A DNA stretch of 64,000 nucleotides from Sweltsa coloradensis (taxonomy: Eukaryota > Arthropoda > Insecta > Plecoptera > Chloroperlidae): the NCBI GenBank assembly GCA_024449915.1, contig JAMZAV010000633.1:354001-418000 (forward strand), read 5' to 3'. Position numbers and translations under genes: made by a program. Below the pieces are notes generated by a model, which was given only the letters and a program-made list of their open reading frames with translations, ran no database searches and was not told where the DNA came from. Each line of letters opens with the position of its first letter. Positions within the stretch are counted from its first letter, which is position 1. Positions 12,614 to 23,908 of the stretch are shown piece by piece.

Positions 12614-13186
12614 TGGATGAGCAAAGCGAAGACTTCAATTTCACTGACCCCCAAAAAAATTAGCTCTGGTGTTTTTTTTGTCTGTTTGTTTGTTTGCTTT
12701 TTACCGGTCAAACGGCATATGCGATCTTGATGAAAATTGAAGGGGGCCTTCGAAATCTCTGAACTTAGACCTGCCACGTTTTTTGGGTACAATCGAAGAA
12801 ATATTTCTCATGAATATCGTACTTTAAACGATTTTTTTCAATTTTTAGTGCGATATTTTCGTGACATTTGGGCCGATTCTGACCAAACAGGTGGGGTAAC
12901 AACGTTCATATTTTTATTTTACACGGACATTAAGGTTGTGGTGATAAAGTACCTTTTGAAAGAAAAAGTTGGAAAAGTTGGCCAGAATCCATGGAAATAA
13001 AGGTTTTAATATAAGTTTTGGAGGTATATAATAACAATTAACAAGTAACAATAGAAACTTGACAACAATCACCTACAATGCGTTCAAAAAGCACTTGCAA
13101 AAGTAAATAGATCCCACGCAAACTAAAAACTTACAAAAAGCTCATCCATCGACGCGACTCAAAAAAGCGTTCGCGAAGCGGCCTAG
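12614..13186 (+). mobile_element. Helentron-like non-autonomous element, copy B (subfamily 2)
   Basis: It begins TGGATGAGC after a host T and ends GGCCTAG before a host T. The inverted copy of the start, GCTCATCCA, lies about 40 nt before the end. The 3' stem is GACGC (13151-13155) with GCGTT (13167-13171), and a second palindrome TTCGCGAA lies between the stem and CCTAG. The subfamily 2 interior carries the landmark words GATTCTGACCAAACAGGTGG and GAAAGAAAAAGTTG, shared with 35854-36330, 48158-48895 and the relic near 25.3 kb. Open frames inside are fortuitous. Confidence 0.6.
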
Positions 13187-13564
13187 TGCTATAAAATAAT
13201 GAATGCAGATGCATAATAAACCTTGTAGTAAATTTCAAATTTGTTGGTGTCAATCTCAGTTTTATCTCGTGAGTTATGACAGTGATATGAAAGTGTCTAT
13301 GGTGGCGTTGCTTAGAATCACCCTCCTGTAATGAGTAATGACTCACTTTTCACGCACCACCGGCCTTCACCAAGCGTGTTCTGAACTCTAACCTCAGTAT
13401 TAATCATAATTGCATCTCGGAAGGTTGTGCGGTCTACCTCGTGTTGTGTACGTCGAGTTTCATCGTGAACAAATCGACACACAACTCAGCACGCCTGTAC
13501 AATGTGAGTCGACATTCATGTGTATACTTTGTAATCTTGTTGCTAATGAACCAAAAGATGTAGA

Positions 13565-13625
13565 TCAAGCGTACGATGTGAAACTCTGATTAGGGAGTTC
13601 CCGGTTCCGATACTCGCGACAGGTA
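13565..13625 (+). repeat. tRNA-like relic
   Basis: It contains GTGAAACTCTGATT followed by a B-box-like CGGTTCCGATAC. The same GTGAAACTCTGATT word occurs in the tRNA-like relic at 19885-19934 on the other strand, so both probably derive from one tRNA-derived repeat family. The fold is too decayed for a functional tRNA. Confidence 0.3.
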
Positions 13626-13627
13626 AT

Positions 13628-13760
13628 CAGTGGCGGCGCCAGAAAGAAGTTAATGGGGGGGGGGGCAAAGCAGGGGCAATGTAATAAATTGAGGGGGCAA
13701 TATATGTAAAACTAAAAATTTACCGTTTTACCCCCCACCCCTATCCCCCTCAGTAGCTTG
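13628..13760 (+). mobile_element. hAT-like left end (solo fragment)
   Basis: CAGTGGCGGCGCCAGAAAG followed by a G run resembles the left ends of the elements at 754 and 38536. No matching right end was found downstream, so this appears truncated. The inner boundary is approximate. Confidence 0.4.
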
Positions 13761-16700
13761 TAGACCGAAAACATGGGATGGGAACTTTACTGGGCAAAAC
13801 ATATTGTTATTAGACAAGGAGCTAATCCTGTAGGGCCTCTATTAACGAAATTGGCTCACCCCACTTCTGACTCTGAATCTGACTTGACCACGTGTTAGTA
13901 CGCACCTTATGAAACAGCCCCAGGTAGTATGTCACTCGTCTGTTGTTATTAAATGAGACACGTCAAATCGATCCGGTATCAAAGACCAAAGAGTTTGCAA
14001 AATACTTTTCAAGTGCTGTAGTACATAGCCAAATTAGAAGGACGAGTATTCGGTTCGCATACAACTTCGTGCATATGATTGTAATAATTGTCGCAATTAC
14101 AAAACGTTAATTCGCAACGTGCGTGAGTTGCAGTAGATGGCGGGATAGTCACTGAAATCCCAGGTACTTTAAAAAGTTCATTGCTAATTTTTTATGTTGA
14201 ATCACCTTTGTAATTCACTTATATTTCAATTATTTTTGACAAAAGTGAGAATAGTTAACTCAGGCTGAGCCTCAAACCTGTCTATATCGCAACTAATGTT
14301 CAGCCAATGGTTTCAACTTATCAATCTTAAGAAGTTGGCACTCTGGATTTATGGCACTTACTCAGACTACCACGTGCCTGTTGTTAATGAACCGTTTTTT
14401 AACTAGCTAATCTTATGATTGAGAACTGATGGAACTTATATTTCAATCATGAAATCTTAGTCATTTTCCACTATTTTCATCATTTATAGTCTGTAGTTCG
14501 CTGGCGAAGCTGGCAAATGTTTGGAAAGCTGGGGCTGTCGAGAGTTGCGATTCTTAGCGAGTTTAATGGAGTTTTGCTCGTTACGGAAATTAATTTTAAT
14601 CTCTCCCCTACGAGTACAGCCTGTATAAAGTATAATGTATAGTTTCTTATATTGTTGTATAGTTTTCTTGAGCCGTATATGCGAATGCCGGAATTAAGTT
14701 CGCAAAACAACACTAACTCGTTCTTGGACATTCTATTTAAAATTACGTTCTAATAACTTTGTCACCTGTACATGGTCACAGCGGGTAAAACTGTTGTGTA
14801 CTCTACAGCGAGCATCGTCACAAACAAGGTTTTTAGTGCAACTTTGTAAGCATTATCCACCTGTTTTTACATTATAGAAGGGTATCTTATTAGTCCGGTA
14901 TTGGATATTGCGAATTATCTGATAAAGTCATAGTTTCACGTCTGGATGGGCGAGCATGCCGTCGACCGCGTTTGTGTTGGTTGCGTTTGGGCTTCGAACA
15001 AAAGCATTTTCCGATAATTAAACACATGATTATAGAGTATGACAGTTTATATTATACGAGACAAATTTAATAAGCCGAGACAGTTGTTAGGCGCGTGCAT
15101 GTAGCAACAACCGATATCGACGCTGCTGACAGTACTCTCGTCTGATAGTATTTTTGTCTATAGATTGGCCTAGAAATGATTGGATTGGAGCTCAAGCCGT
15201 TAGTTAGAAAGTTTGTTAGAAAGTTCGAGTTATTTTTTGTGCTTTAGTATTAGTTAATTTTATGAAATGCCTATATCGCACTTGTGGAGGTAACTCTGTT
15301 GTTGGTGACAATAAAAATACAATTATTTGAGAACATTTTAATGTTGCTTATTGTATTATGTTATAATTTGATTGTTCATTCAAATGAATATAATTTCTAG
15401 TTTGTGTCTTTAAGGCAACCTTGATGAAAGAGTTTAAATTTTGTTTTAAAATAAAGCTATTCTATTAAAATAAATAAATTTCAGTCGTTCAACTTTCTTA
15501 CTTACAACCCGACAGCTGTTACCCCCAACACAGCGCTGGTATTCGTGAAACTGGTGAAATGAAACTAATTTTCTTTGACTATAGCCAAAGGTGAACTCTG
15601 TCTCAATTATAACGTTGTATTGTTTAGTTTACTTGCGAAGGAACAACTATAGACCTACATAATATGTTGTAAATGAGAGACGTGCCTGGGAGCATTATTT
15701 CCTAAATATATATATCTTCAGTCACTGAGTAAAAGCTTTGAATCTCTCTCAAAACCTAGTCAAGAAGGACAGCTAACCTACTGCTTGTGACGTAACCTAC
15801 TTTTGTAGAGAGTGCTTTGCTTATAAAGTTAGGCTAAAAAGAGAGGTTTACGTGCGATTTCATGGTTGCAGAATATTTTATTTATTCTTCAGTATATTCC
15901 AAATGTTGGCGTTGACGGGTTTTTGTAGGCCAAGCATAATTTTTCCAGTCTTTCTTTTTTGCCTGGTTTTTCATAGAAAGACTTCTGTGTTTGTCAGTCA
16001 GTGAGTAGGTTCGAGTTTCAAAGTTAGTCATAACTTCAGGCACGTCTTGCCTCTTTCATATTTCCCTTCCCTATTTGCTTTTTATGCTGATAACTTCTTC
16101 CACTTTGAGAATGTTTCAGTTGGAAAAACATGACGGATGTTTTGCGGTAATAGCTCAAAGTTTCAATGGCCAAAATAAAAATAGGAACGCTTCCATATAC
16201 AATATGGCTACCAAAAAATACAAAGTTTCATTTGTTTTTGTTATGAGAGGGGTAAGAACTGTACAAAACAATATGTTTACAAGAAAAGATGGTTGCCCAT
16301 AAAGATTTTATACAATCCAAATATAAAAAATGTAGGCCACATAAATAGAAAAGTAAAACTACCTTTGTATTAGTAGGGTGAAAATTATATGACTATACGT
16401 GGATGTGTTACATAAAATATTTTAGTTATTTTAGTTTAGGCTTGTTTCGATTGTGTTAAACATTTAAACGGATCTCTAATAACTAGTAAAAATTGCGTCT
16501 GTACACTGAATAAAATTATTAATGGGTTTCTGTGATAAAAATAGCTTATTCATTGAATGAATATTATTTATTGTCCACATATTTGTATTTTTAAGTCTTG
16601 TTTCAATTCAATGCAATGGGAAATATTTTCAAATTTTTATTTGAGGATTCAGAATCAAAGTCATTACACATATATTTACTTACACATTTAGATCTAGTGA

Positions 16701-17040
16701 TACATTATATTTAAGTTTATTGTTAAATCAAAAAATTAAAAGCATTTTTATTTTAGCTTAATTGATGTAAGTATATTGATTGCAAACTTACTTTATAGCT
16801 GCCATACGCGAACGCCTGAGAAATCATGCTACATAAACTTGCGTCTAAACGTAAAACTTTAGACTAATAGCTAAACTTACATTTTTAATTTGATAATTAT
16901 CATAACAATTATTTTGATTTTCCTAAGAGAAGTTCGCGAATTAAAGTCCGAAAGCTGTTGAACAACTATATAGTACGTTAATCCCAATGTTAATCATACA
17001 TACAAACACATAGTTTCATTTCAGATTCCAATTAATTATG
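13761..17040. other. Unassigned sequence
   Basis: More than 3 kb without recognisable repeats or coding signal. The 83-codon frame at 14480-14731 and the 75-codon frame at 16075-16302 lack any family features. Confidence 0.4.
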
Positions 17041-17097
17041 GGTCGAAACCGTTGACTCCAGAGTTCGAGTCTCACGTGCTAGCACTGTGCCACATCG
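17041..17097 (-). repeat. tRNA-like relic
   Basis: On the minus strand an A-box-like TGGCACAGTGCTAGCAC is followed by a B-box-like CGGTTTCGACCC at suitable spacing. The arms do not form a full cloverleaf. It is most likely the head of a decayed tRNA-derived SINE. Confidence 0.35.
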
Positions 17098-17295
17098 TTT
17101 GGTTAACCATCGGTCTAAATATAACTTGTGCACGTGTGAGGTGGCTAAACGTTTACAATAGTAGCACGGCAAGAGAAGACCTATACAAACTTATGTGTGT
17201 GTAGGCCAGAGCTTGTCAGGTCTAAACACACAAAACACGAAGAACCTGACAACTATCAAGCAAGTGAATTACACGTAAACACAAAGCAAAACCTT

Positions 17296-17388
17296 ATAAT
17301 AAATAAATAAATAAATTTTATTTAGAGTCTACCCACCTAAGACTATTTCAGTGGGGACTTTAAATAAGCGACAGCACCTGCAGGCGTT
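17296..17388 (-). mobile_element. SINE-like element fragment S2
   Basis: On the minus strand it shows the family's 3' end: CCCCACTGAAATAGTCTTAG, GGTGGGTAGACTCTAAATA and then a (TTTA)n-type tail. The 5' part is replaced directly by the MITE copy at 17389. Confidence 0.65.
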
Positions 17389-17646
17389 TTGCGAGTAGAT
17401 GCTACATTGCGCTATTTTTTAAATTAAAACTATGGTTTTCCAGTGCTATTCTATTTTAATTTACATAGTATCTATAATTTGTAAATACACATTTTTATTC
17501 AGATGATATTAATTCAACCTTGGTGACATAATTTTAAAATAAAAATATGAAAAACGTCATACACAAGATTTTGAAGGTGGCCAAAAAATAGATGCTACAA
17601 ATCGCTATAAAAGTACACTTGAAGACGCTATATATACGTATCTCTA
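17389..17646 (-). mobile_element. MITE copy related to 4166-4428, truncated
   Basis: Read on the minus strand it follows the 4166-4428 element from AGAGATACGT through TTTGTAGCATCTATTTTTTG, GGCCACCTTCAAAA, CTTGTGTATGA and AATTATGTCACCAAGGTTGA to TGTAGCATCTACT. The distal inverted repeat is missing where it meets SINE-like fragment S2. Confidence 0.7.
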
Positions 17647-17650
17647 ATAA

Positions 17651-18456
17651 CTAGGAAAACGCTTAAGTCCCGCCGCGTTGATGGATGAGCGTTTTTTTTT
17701 TTTTTTTTTTACAACGAAAAAAGCGAAAAATGGCGATTTTTTTAATAGATAATTTTTCGATTACGCTCAAATTTCACACGAATATATTAATTCATAAAAT
17801 TAAAGTTCTGTGAAAAAATCATTAAAATCGGATAAGGCATGTAGGTTTTATTAGTCGAAGAAATGTTAAAAATTGAAAAAAATCGTAAAATTGCGATTAT
17901 CATGAGAAATGATTTTTCGATTGCGCTTAAATTTCACACGAATATATTAATTCATAAAATTAAGGTTCTGTGAAAAAATCATTACAATGGAATAAAGCAT
18001 GTAGGTGTTACAAGTCGAAGAATGTTTTAAAAAATTAAAAAATCGTAAAATTGCGATTTTCATAAGAAACAATTTTTCAATTGCGCTCAAATTTCACACG
18101 GATATAATAATTAATAAAATTAAGGTTCTGTGAAAAAATCATTACAATCGGATCAAGCATGTAGATGTTATAAGTCGAAGAATTTTTTTAAAAATCGAAA
18201 AAAATCGTAAAATTGCGATTTTCATGAGAAATAATTTTTTGATCGATTTTTCCCTCCGTGCAGTTCTTCGTTCAGAGATTTCATAGACCTCCATAAAATT
18301 TCATCGCAATTGGAGTATTGGTTTAGCCGGAATCGTGTTCACAGACACACAAAAATACAAAAAAAAAAGAAAAAAACAAAAACATTCCGGATTTTTTTCT
18401 CCAGTGTAGTGAAATGGAATCTTCGCTTCGCTCGCTACGCTCGCTACGCTCATCCA
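17651..18456 (-). mobile_element. Helentron-like non-autonomous element, copy C (subfamily 1)
   Basis: On the minus strand it starts TGGATGAGCGTAGCGAGCG after a host T and ends GCGTTTTCCTAG before a host T. The start recurs inverted (GCTCATCCA) inside the 3' end. The 3' stem is AACGC/GCGTT; on the plus strand its arms are at 17658-17662 and 17675-17679. The interior contains three tandem units of 160 bp, annotated separately. This architecture (asymmetric inverted ends, internal tandem units of about 150 bp, 3' hairpin, T-T insertion site) is the one described for Helentron-associated elements such as Drosophila DINE-1. No Rep/helicase gene is present. Confidence 0.65.
17735..18240 (-). repeat. 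Three tandem 160-bp units inside copy C
   Basis: The word CGCT(C/T)AAATTTCACACG begins at 17764, 17924 and 18084, exactly 160 bp apart each time. The units also share GTTCTGTGAAAAAATCATTA, AAGCATGTAG and ATCGTAAAATTGCGAT. The same unit occurs about once or one and a half times in the copies at 1007-1680 and 47630-48086. Confidence 0.85.
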
Positions 18457-18898
18457 ATAATTTATTAATGCTGTTTCCAATTTTACATGAAATAAAATGT
18501 ATTGCAGTAAACCGTGGTTTGTTTAAATGAGTACAGTAATATAATAGGTCTACCAAGAACTGTGCTGGTGATATTATGTTACGTAAAACACGAATTTTTT
18601 TGTCATAGAACCCTTAAATAGACCATGACAAGACAACTGTTATTAGTGTATTGAATTTGGTGAAAAGTGGAAGGTGGATGTACACATTGTAAGATTTGTC
18701 ACAATTACATTTTCTATTGTTTTGTATGAAAACAATAAAAATAGATTCAATAATTTATGCGCGGCTAATATAAATGTTTAACTCAGAGGTCTTTACAGCT
18801 TTTTGAGGTTCATTATGATATTCGATCATATTCTTCGTTTAAACAACGAGGCTTATCGCAAAATATACAAAACAGTGGAACTGATCTTAAAAGTGTAA
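18457..18898. other. Unassigned sequence
   Basis: I see nothing supportable here. Confidence 0.4.
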
Positions 18899-19063
18899 AC
18901 CAGTGTAGTGTCACGCACTCTGAACTGAATCTCTCGAACCAGTGTAGTGTCACGCACTCTGAACTGAATCTCCTCGAACCAGTGTAGTGTCACGCACTCT
19001 GAACTGAATCTCTTCGAACCAGTGTAGTGTCACGCACTCTGAACTGAATCTCCTCGAACCAGT
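18899..19063 (+). repeat. Tandem repeat, four units of 39-40 bp
   Basis: CAGTGTAGTGTCACGCACTC begins near 18901, 18940, 18980 and 19020. The units differ only at the TCTC, TCCTC or TCTTC junction. Near-identity suggests recent expansion. Each unit contains CACGCACTCTG but no coding continuity. Confidence 0.9.
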
Positions 19064-19884
19064 AGCACAAAGCACAAGGCTGGCGTCTTGGCCTCTGTCT
19101 AGGGCTATTTATAAGCTCCCATCTTGGCTAAGTGACAGTATAATGAAGGAAGGTGTGCGAGATGTAACCCTGCATTTTCTTCGTCTACACTCTTCTTCTA
19201 GAGGTTTATTAAGGTTAAGTTTATGAGGACGTATCTCAACACCCGTCGTTTTTATGGCTACCAAAGTTTGCGCACTATATAAACAACTTTACAGTGATAA
19301 CACTCTTATTTGACGTGCGTGTTCATCTAATCAAAAACTTTATTGACAGCTCCAATCACCGCTTATATTTTATTGCTCTAGAGGAATAAAGGTTAAAACA
19401 ATAAAAATAAGGGTCAATAATTTATTTTTACATCAAAGCGTTTATGTATGAAGATAATCGAGATTAATGCCTTTGACCCATTCAAATAGTTTTAATGACG
19501 ATTGTTAATGAAAATTCCTGTTTGCCAATAACACGATGATGATTGTATTATTTCCGTTCTAAGATGGCACGTGCTTTCTCTGACTGGGAATATTATCTCT
19601 GCTGATACGTTTCAGTGCTGCTTAGGATCGAGCCATCGCGGCCACTTAACGAACTAGACTCGTGGACAAAAACTTTCCGTTGCGTAGGTAGCCCGCCGAA
19701 TGCTACACATCAGATACCTGGTGTGATTCTCTTCGGGTGACTTATTTTATTAGATTATATAATATGGTGTCTTAAGGTAGTGGTACGAAGAATTTCCAAG
19801 AGCTGATTATGATGATGTAATCACTAGCATTTGCACGAGAAATGAAGAAATCCGCTTAAAGATTTTCAGTCGTGATTGTCGGTG
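19064..19884. other. Unassigned sequence
   Basis: No gene or repeat recognised. Confidence 0.4.
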
Positions 19885-19934
19885 GCGGTTGTCGAACCCA
19901 GACCTCTCGAATCAGAGTTTCACGCTGAGCTCAC
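19885..19934 (-). repeat. tRNA-like relic
   Basis: On the minus strand GAGCTCAGCGTGAAAC resembles an A box, followed by GATTCGAGAGGTC and a B-box-like GGGTTCGACAACC. It shares GTGAAACTCTGATT with 13565-13625. I read it as a tRNA-derived SINE head. The fold is incomplete. Confidence 0.4.
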
Positions 19935-21871
19935 TGAACTTTATCTCTGTCGGTGCGGAGACAAGATCAACAAGAGTATCCTAGCGTATATCGTAGATCA
20001 ACTGTGGCCAACAGTTAACAGAAGTAAAATTAGTCAACATGTACTTTCTAATCGATAAAACTCTCCGGGACGTATATTCAAGGTTAATAATAGAGGCATG
20101 AAAATTTGCGTTTAGGTTATTGATGCTAATCAGTGAGTATAAATTCTTAAAAACGCTACAAAATGCTAAATTAACTGAAAATAAGGTTTATCTATACCAT
20201 TGAGAATTGGTTTAGCATTGTTTTCTAACGTTTAAAGTGACTACAATGATTGAAATGTCCTATAAAGCCATAATTTGAATTCATTCCCCATTAAAAATAC
20301 AAGAAACTCCCCACATTTGGGGTTTTGGTGGAAAGAAGAAAATAATGCTACAAAATGCTAAATTTGGAAAAATTAATGCTAAATATTCAGAATATAAATG
20401 CTATTTTTTCATAGCTCTATTAATAAGTCTCGGAGATTGTATCCAGCGACACAAAGAAAACATCTTTGCAGGGGATATTTTACATGTCCATATTGTGCCT
20501 AAGGTTTGCCCCCAAACATGATACTCGCCCCCTTCCGCCCCCTAATGTATCATCCGAGTGTCACCACTGACAACGGATGACCTGAGAATAGTGAATATGC
20601 AATTACCAATGGCTACTTTTAGGATTCGCTCCCAGCATTCGCGTTTTAACCGAGGAAATCTTCAGTCAGGATTATCGTTGCGCGCATTGATACGACAACC
20701 TCCCGAATAAAGTCTCGCCTGTGTAAAACATCAATCACCTCGGACGGCAGTGACGAAAACTTAAATAAAACAACTGTAACATACAATTTATAGCCTCAGC
20801 TCTCGATATGAGTTTGTCTTCTAACGCTCAACAAGTCAGCAGCTCATTATCGACTCCCTCGGGTTTCGAGGGAGTGAGTTACAAACTTGCATAGTGTTAA
20901 TGCTTTTCCTATGAGCACGGCTTAAACGTAAACGTTTTCACAGATAATTCACTTAAGTACGCTAGTTATGTAAACACTACTTTAGTACGAACCTTCTTAA
21001 CAATATACAAAGCGTGAAATGTAAATATGGTATAAATCTACTCGTACTTTGTAAACGTTTGATCTTCTTTTGTATAAAGCGTGATATTACAGGCAAGATA
21101 TCGTATTTACAATGTAAGGGCCACTTATATTTTCAAACAATGCTTGGAACAGAATTAGCCTTCCATGTATTTTCTTGTTTGCGAAGTAAATGCGTGTTCT
21201 CTCTACATGATAGATACTAACGTTGCTTTTTTTACGTAACCTATATGAAGTATAGACGTAGCGTATCAATACTAGATATCACGTTAGATAGCGTAATTAT
21301 TTTACCAAGTTATGAAATGCAAGTTATAATCGATATTACTTGATTTTGAAACGGATGAAACGAAACCATTGTTGGCGTTCGATGTGCATAGTTGAGTTCG
21401 ACGTTTCAAAGTAGATGCTGCGAAACGTCGCCTGATCAATTTGACCACAACCGATCCCATGCATTTCGTTAATTGCTTATTGCAAAATACTGATAATCTC
21501 GATTCAATATTTGTGCAAATGCTTAGATTAAATTGATTGTTTACGTCTATTGCTTATCAACACACTCAGGAATTTGGATGGGATGGATATATTCATTTGG
21601 TATTTGTATGCCAGTATTGGTATAACTTCAGCTCCCTGTTGTCTGTCCTATGTAGTCGTATGTGCCAATCTACGGGTACTCGGGCATCACTTGCGTGTTG
21701 GTGCAATCGTGGTTAGTGTAAGCAATCGATTATAAGTACTGTAATGAATCACGTCTGGTCTTCTCTACAGGGCAGTGACACTGGGGACCGCAACCGACGC
21801 GTGTGTGTATACTAAATTTGTCTTGGTTGGCCAATTAACATGTTACTTGATAATATCGTGTGACTGCATGA
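19935..21871. other. Unassigned sequence
   Basis: No gene is supported. A G/C-run with CACCACTG at 20505-20570 faintly resembles a hAT-like right end, but it has no partner. Confidence 0.35.
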
Positions 21872-22376
21872 GATGTAAGTAGATATCCAACCAAATACAA
21901 AAATTTGTAAAAAAAACGGCAGCCAAGCTCTCCTTCAAAAGTCTTCGGCTGTGAATGCTGTGAGATATAGAAGTTGAGCCAAGCTTTTTATTCTTTCTCC
22001 CTAGTTTCGCTTTTAAATAAGTAAGATCATTTCGCCTGTTGACGAGCGCCAAGCCAACGATTTTTGTGGTAAAAAAAAAAATTTAAACTCGAAATCATAA
22101 AAAAAATTCTTGGCCATGAACCAAATTCAATGGCCAAGCCCATTTTTGTATGATTTCGAGTTTAAAAATTTTACTTTTTTACCACAAAAATCGTTGGCTT
22201 GGCGCTCGTCAACAGGCGAAATGATCTTACTTATTTTAAAAACGAAACTAGGGAGAAAGAATAAAAGCTTGGCTCAACTTCTATATCTCACAGCATTCAC
22301 AGCCGAAGACTTTGAGAGGAAGCTTGGCTGCCGTTTTTTTTTTACAAATTTTTGTATTTTGGTTGGATATTACATC
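21872..22376. mobile_element. Long fold-back element (palindrome of about 505 bp)
   Basis: The left arm from 21872 (GATGTAAGTAGATATCCAAC) to about 22117 is matched by an inverted right arm from about 22130 to 22376, centred near 22123. The loop is about a dozen bases inside the inner pair CTTGGCCAT/ATGGCCAAG. The arms share words such as CGCCTGTTGACGAGCGCCAA and CACAGCATTCACAGCCGAAG with few differences. There is no coding capacity; frames inside mirror each other. Fold-back DNA transposons and long-hairpin MITEs look like this. Transcribed, it would form a long double-stranded RNA hairpin. Confidence 0.85.
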
Positions 22377-22480
22377 TTTTTGTTGTTCGTTCGCTATCAA
22401 GGTGTGAATGATTAAATTTGTTGAGTTCAAAGTTGTTTTTTTTACATTTTTGGGCCCACGGTCCCCCAAAGATCCCCCTT

Positions 22481-22905
22481 AAATAAATAAATAAATACAT
22501 TTTTATTTACAGACTACCCACTCAGTTATATAACTGATTTCAGTGGGGGACTTTAAATCAAAGCGACCAAGCCAACCCTGCAGGCCCCGACGCAATCGAC
22601 GAGTGAGCGAATAACCAACCAAAGATCGATATTTTTAATAGGAAATATATCAATCAGTGGTATGGACAGTGCGAACACCCGCGGATCCACGCCAGAATCG
22701 ACAAGGCCGATTCAGAACAACTCTGAAATTTATTATGTGCTTCGTTGCTAGGACGGCTCCAAAGTCACCGTTTACAAACTCCTAAGACAAGAACTGATAG
22801 ACTTAAGTCCAAATCAGAAGTTAAAAAACTTCTGACTTTAGCGGGAATCGAACCCTGGCCCTTCTGCTTTGGAAGCAGATACCTAACAACAAGACCAACG
22901 CACTA
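22481..22905 (-). mobile_element. Full-length tRNA-headed SINE-like element S3
   Basis: Read on the minus strand, the tRNA-like head (22905-22834) is followed by the palindrome CAGAAGTTTTTTAACTTCTG. Next come a conserved body (GGTGACTTTGGAGCCGTCC, GTCCATACCACTGATTG, GATTGCGTCGGGGCCTGCAG) and a terminal stem-loop with CCCACT...AGTGGG enclosing CAGTTATATAACTG (22517-22547). The element ends in a (TTTA)n-type tail at 22481-22500. The order is head, body, conserved 3' domain, tail, as in SINEs. It is the reference copy for fragments S1, S2 and S4 to S9. I do not recognise the family by name. Confidence 0.75.
22834..22905 (-). repeat. tRNA-like head of SINE S3
   Basis: On the minus strand, TTGGTCTTGTTGTTAGG acts as an A-box-like segment and GGTTCGATTCC is a perfect B-box consensus. 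The anticodon arm TCTGC/GCAGA encloses a 7-nt loop TTCCAAA; by strict position the anticodon is CCA. The outer stem pairs badly, so it is probably a promoter-bearing SINE head and not a working tRNA. Confidence 0.6.
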
Positions 22906-23087
22906 GCATAAGCACTAGATATTTATAATGGTTAAGAGCATGTTTAATTTCAAGCTTGTATACAAATTACTACGCCTGAGTAATAACGCGTTTTGATTTT
23001 GCTAGGACGGCTCCAAAGTCACCGTTTACAAACTCCTAAGACAAGAACTGATAGACTTAAGTCCAAATCAGAAGTTAAAAAACTTCT

Positions 23088-23160
23088 GACTTTAGCGGGA
23101 ATCGAACCCTGGCCCTTCTGCATTGGAAGCAGATACGCTAACAACAAGACCAACGCACTA
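23088..23160 (-). repeat. Second tRNA-like head (in the 254-bp duplicate)
   Basis: Nearly the same sequence as 22834-22905, with the same anticodon arm (loop TTCCAAT) and B box. It arose by the tandem duplication. Confidence 0.6.
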
Positions 23161-23856
23161 GCATAAGCACTTGATATTTATAATGGTTAAGAGCATGTTT
23201 AATTTCAAGCTTGTACAAATTACTACGCCTGAGTAATTACGTGTTTTGATTTTGATTTTGATTTTGATTTTCCCCGGTCCCAATTGCCCGGTTTTTGTTA
23301 TATGAGGTACATCTGAGTGTGGCCCAAGTTTCAAAGTTCTAAGATGAACCGTTTTCTCGGTATAGCGTATTATTCATAAGAGTACGGAATTACCTACTTT
23401 GATAATTTTGTTTTTTTTTCCGGTACCCGTTAACCAATTTTGCTTTCCATATTCAAAAGTGATAAAGAATGAGAGATATCAAAATGGATTCCACGTTTGA
23501 AACATCTCAGTTGTAGCGTTTTCTTTGAATGATTCATTTCTTAAAGTTCAGATATGTTTTTTGTCATTTTTGGGCCCATGGTCATCCCAAATTTAGCCCC
23601 TTGTGTTTTGGACGCAAGATATTTATAATGGTTAATAGCATGTTAAATTTCAAGTTTGTACAAATTACCACGCCTTGGTAATTACGCGTTTTTATTATCA
23701 TCCAAATTTTGATTTTCTCCGGTCCCTGTTACCCGATTTTGGTTTTGAAAGCAAAAGGCACTGCGTCTGAAATACACCTAAGTGTGGTCCAAGTTTCATA
23801 GTTCTAAGATTTACCGTTTTCTCTGTAGGCTAAAGAACTCTCCGCGGAGAACTGCC

Positions 23857-23908
23857 ACCCACCCACCCACCCCACCCACCCACCCACCCACCAGCCACCA
23901 GCCAGCCT
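23857..23908 (+). repeat. Simple repeat (CCAC)n
   Basis: A run of CCAC units followed by CCAGCCACCAGCCAGCC. Confidence 0.9.

Larger units (their letters stand above)
22747..23254. repeat. Tandem duplication of 254 bp that includes the SINE tRNA head
   Basis: GCTAGGACGGCTCC begins at 22747 and again at 23001. Both units run through the tRNA-like head into the flank (GATATTTATAATGGTTAAGA, ACTACGCCTGAGTAAT) with only a few differences. The duplication therefore copied the 5' half of the SINE-like element plus its flank after insertion. Confidence 0.9.
22377..23845 (+). repeat. Diverged direct repeats of about 420-440 bp, interrupted by a SINE-like element
   Basis: Segments recur in order. TTTGGGCCCACGGTC at 22449 matches TTTGGGCCCATGGTC at 23571. 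GATATTTATAATGGTTAAGA (22919, 23173) matches a diverged copy at 23607. The stretch from the CGGTCCC and CCCGG words through AGTGTGGCCCAAGTTTC at 23271-23350 is matched at 23717-23820. The SINE-like element S3 sits within this array. The units carry no coding potential that I can recognise. Confidence 0.65.

Noticed and set aside
20505..20572. Possible hAT-like right end (C runs then CACCACTG)
   Set aside because: No left end, inverted repeat or target duplication could be paired with it.
22110..22469. Open frames on both strands with matching segments
   Set aside because: They are mirror translations of the fold-back arms.
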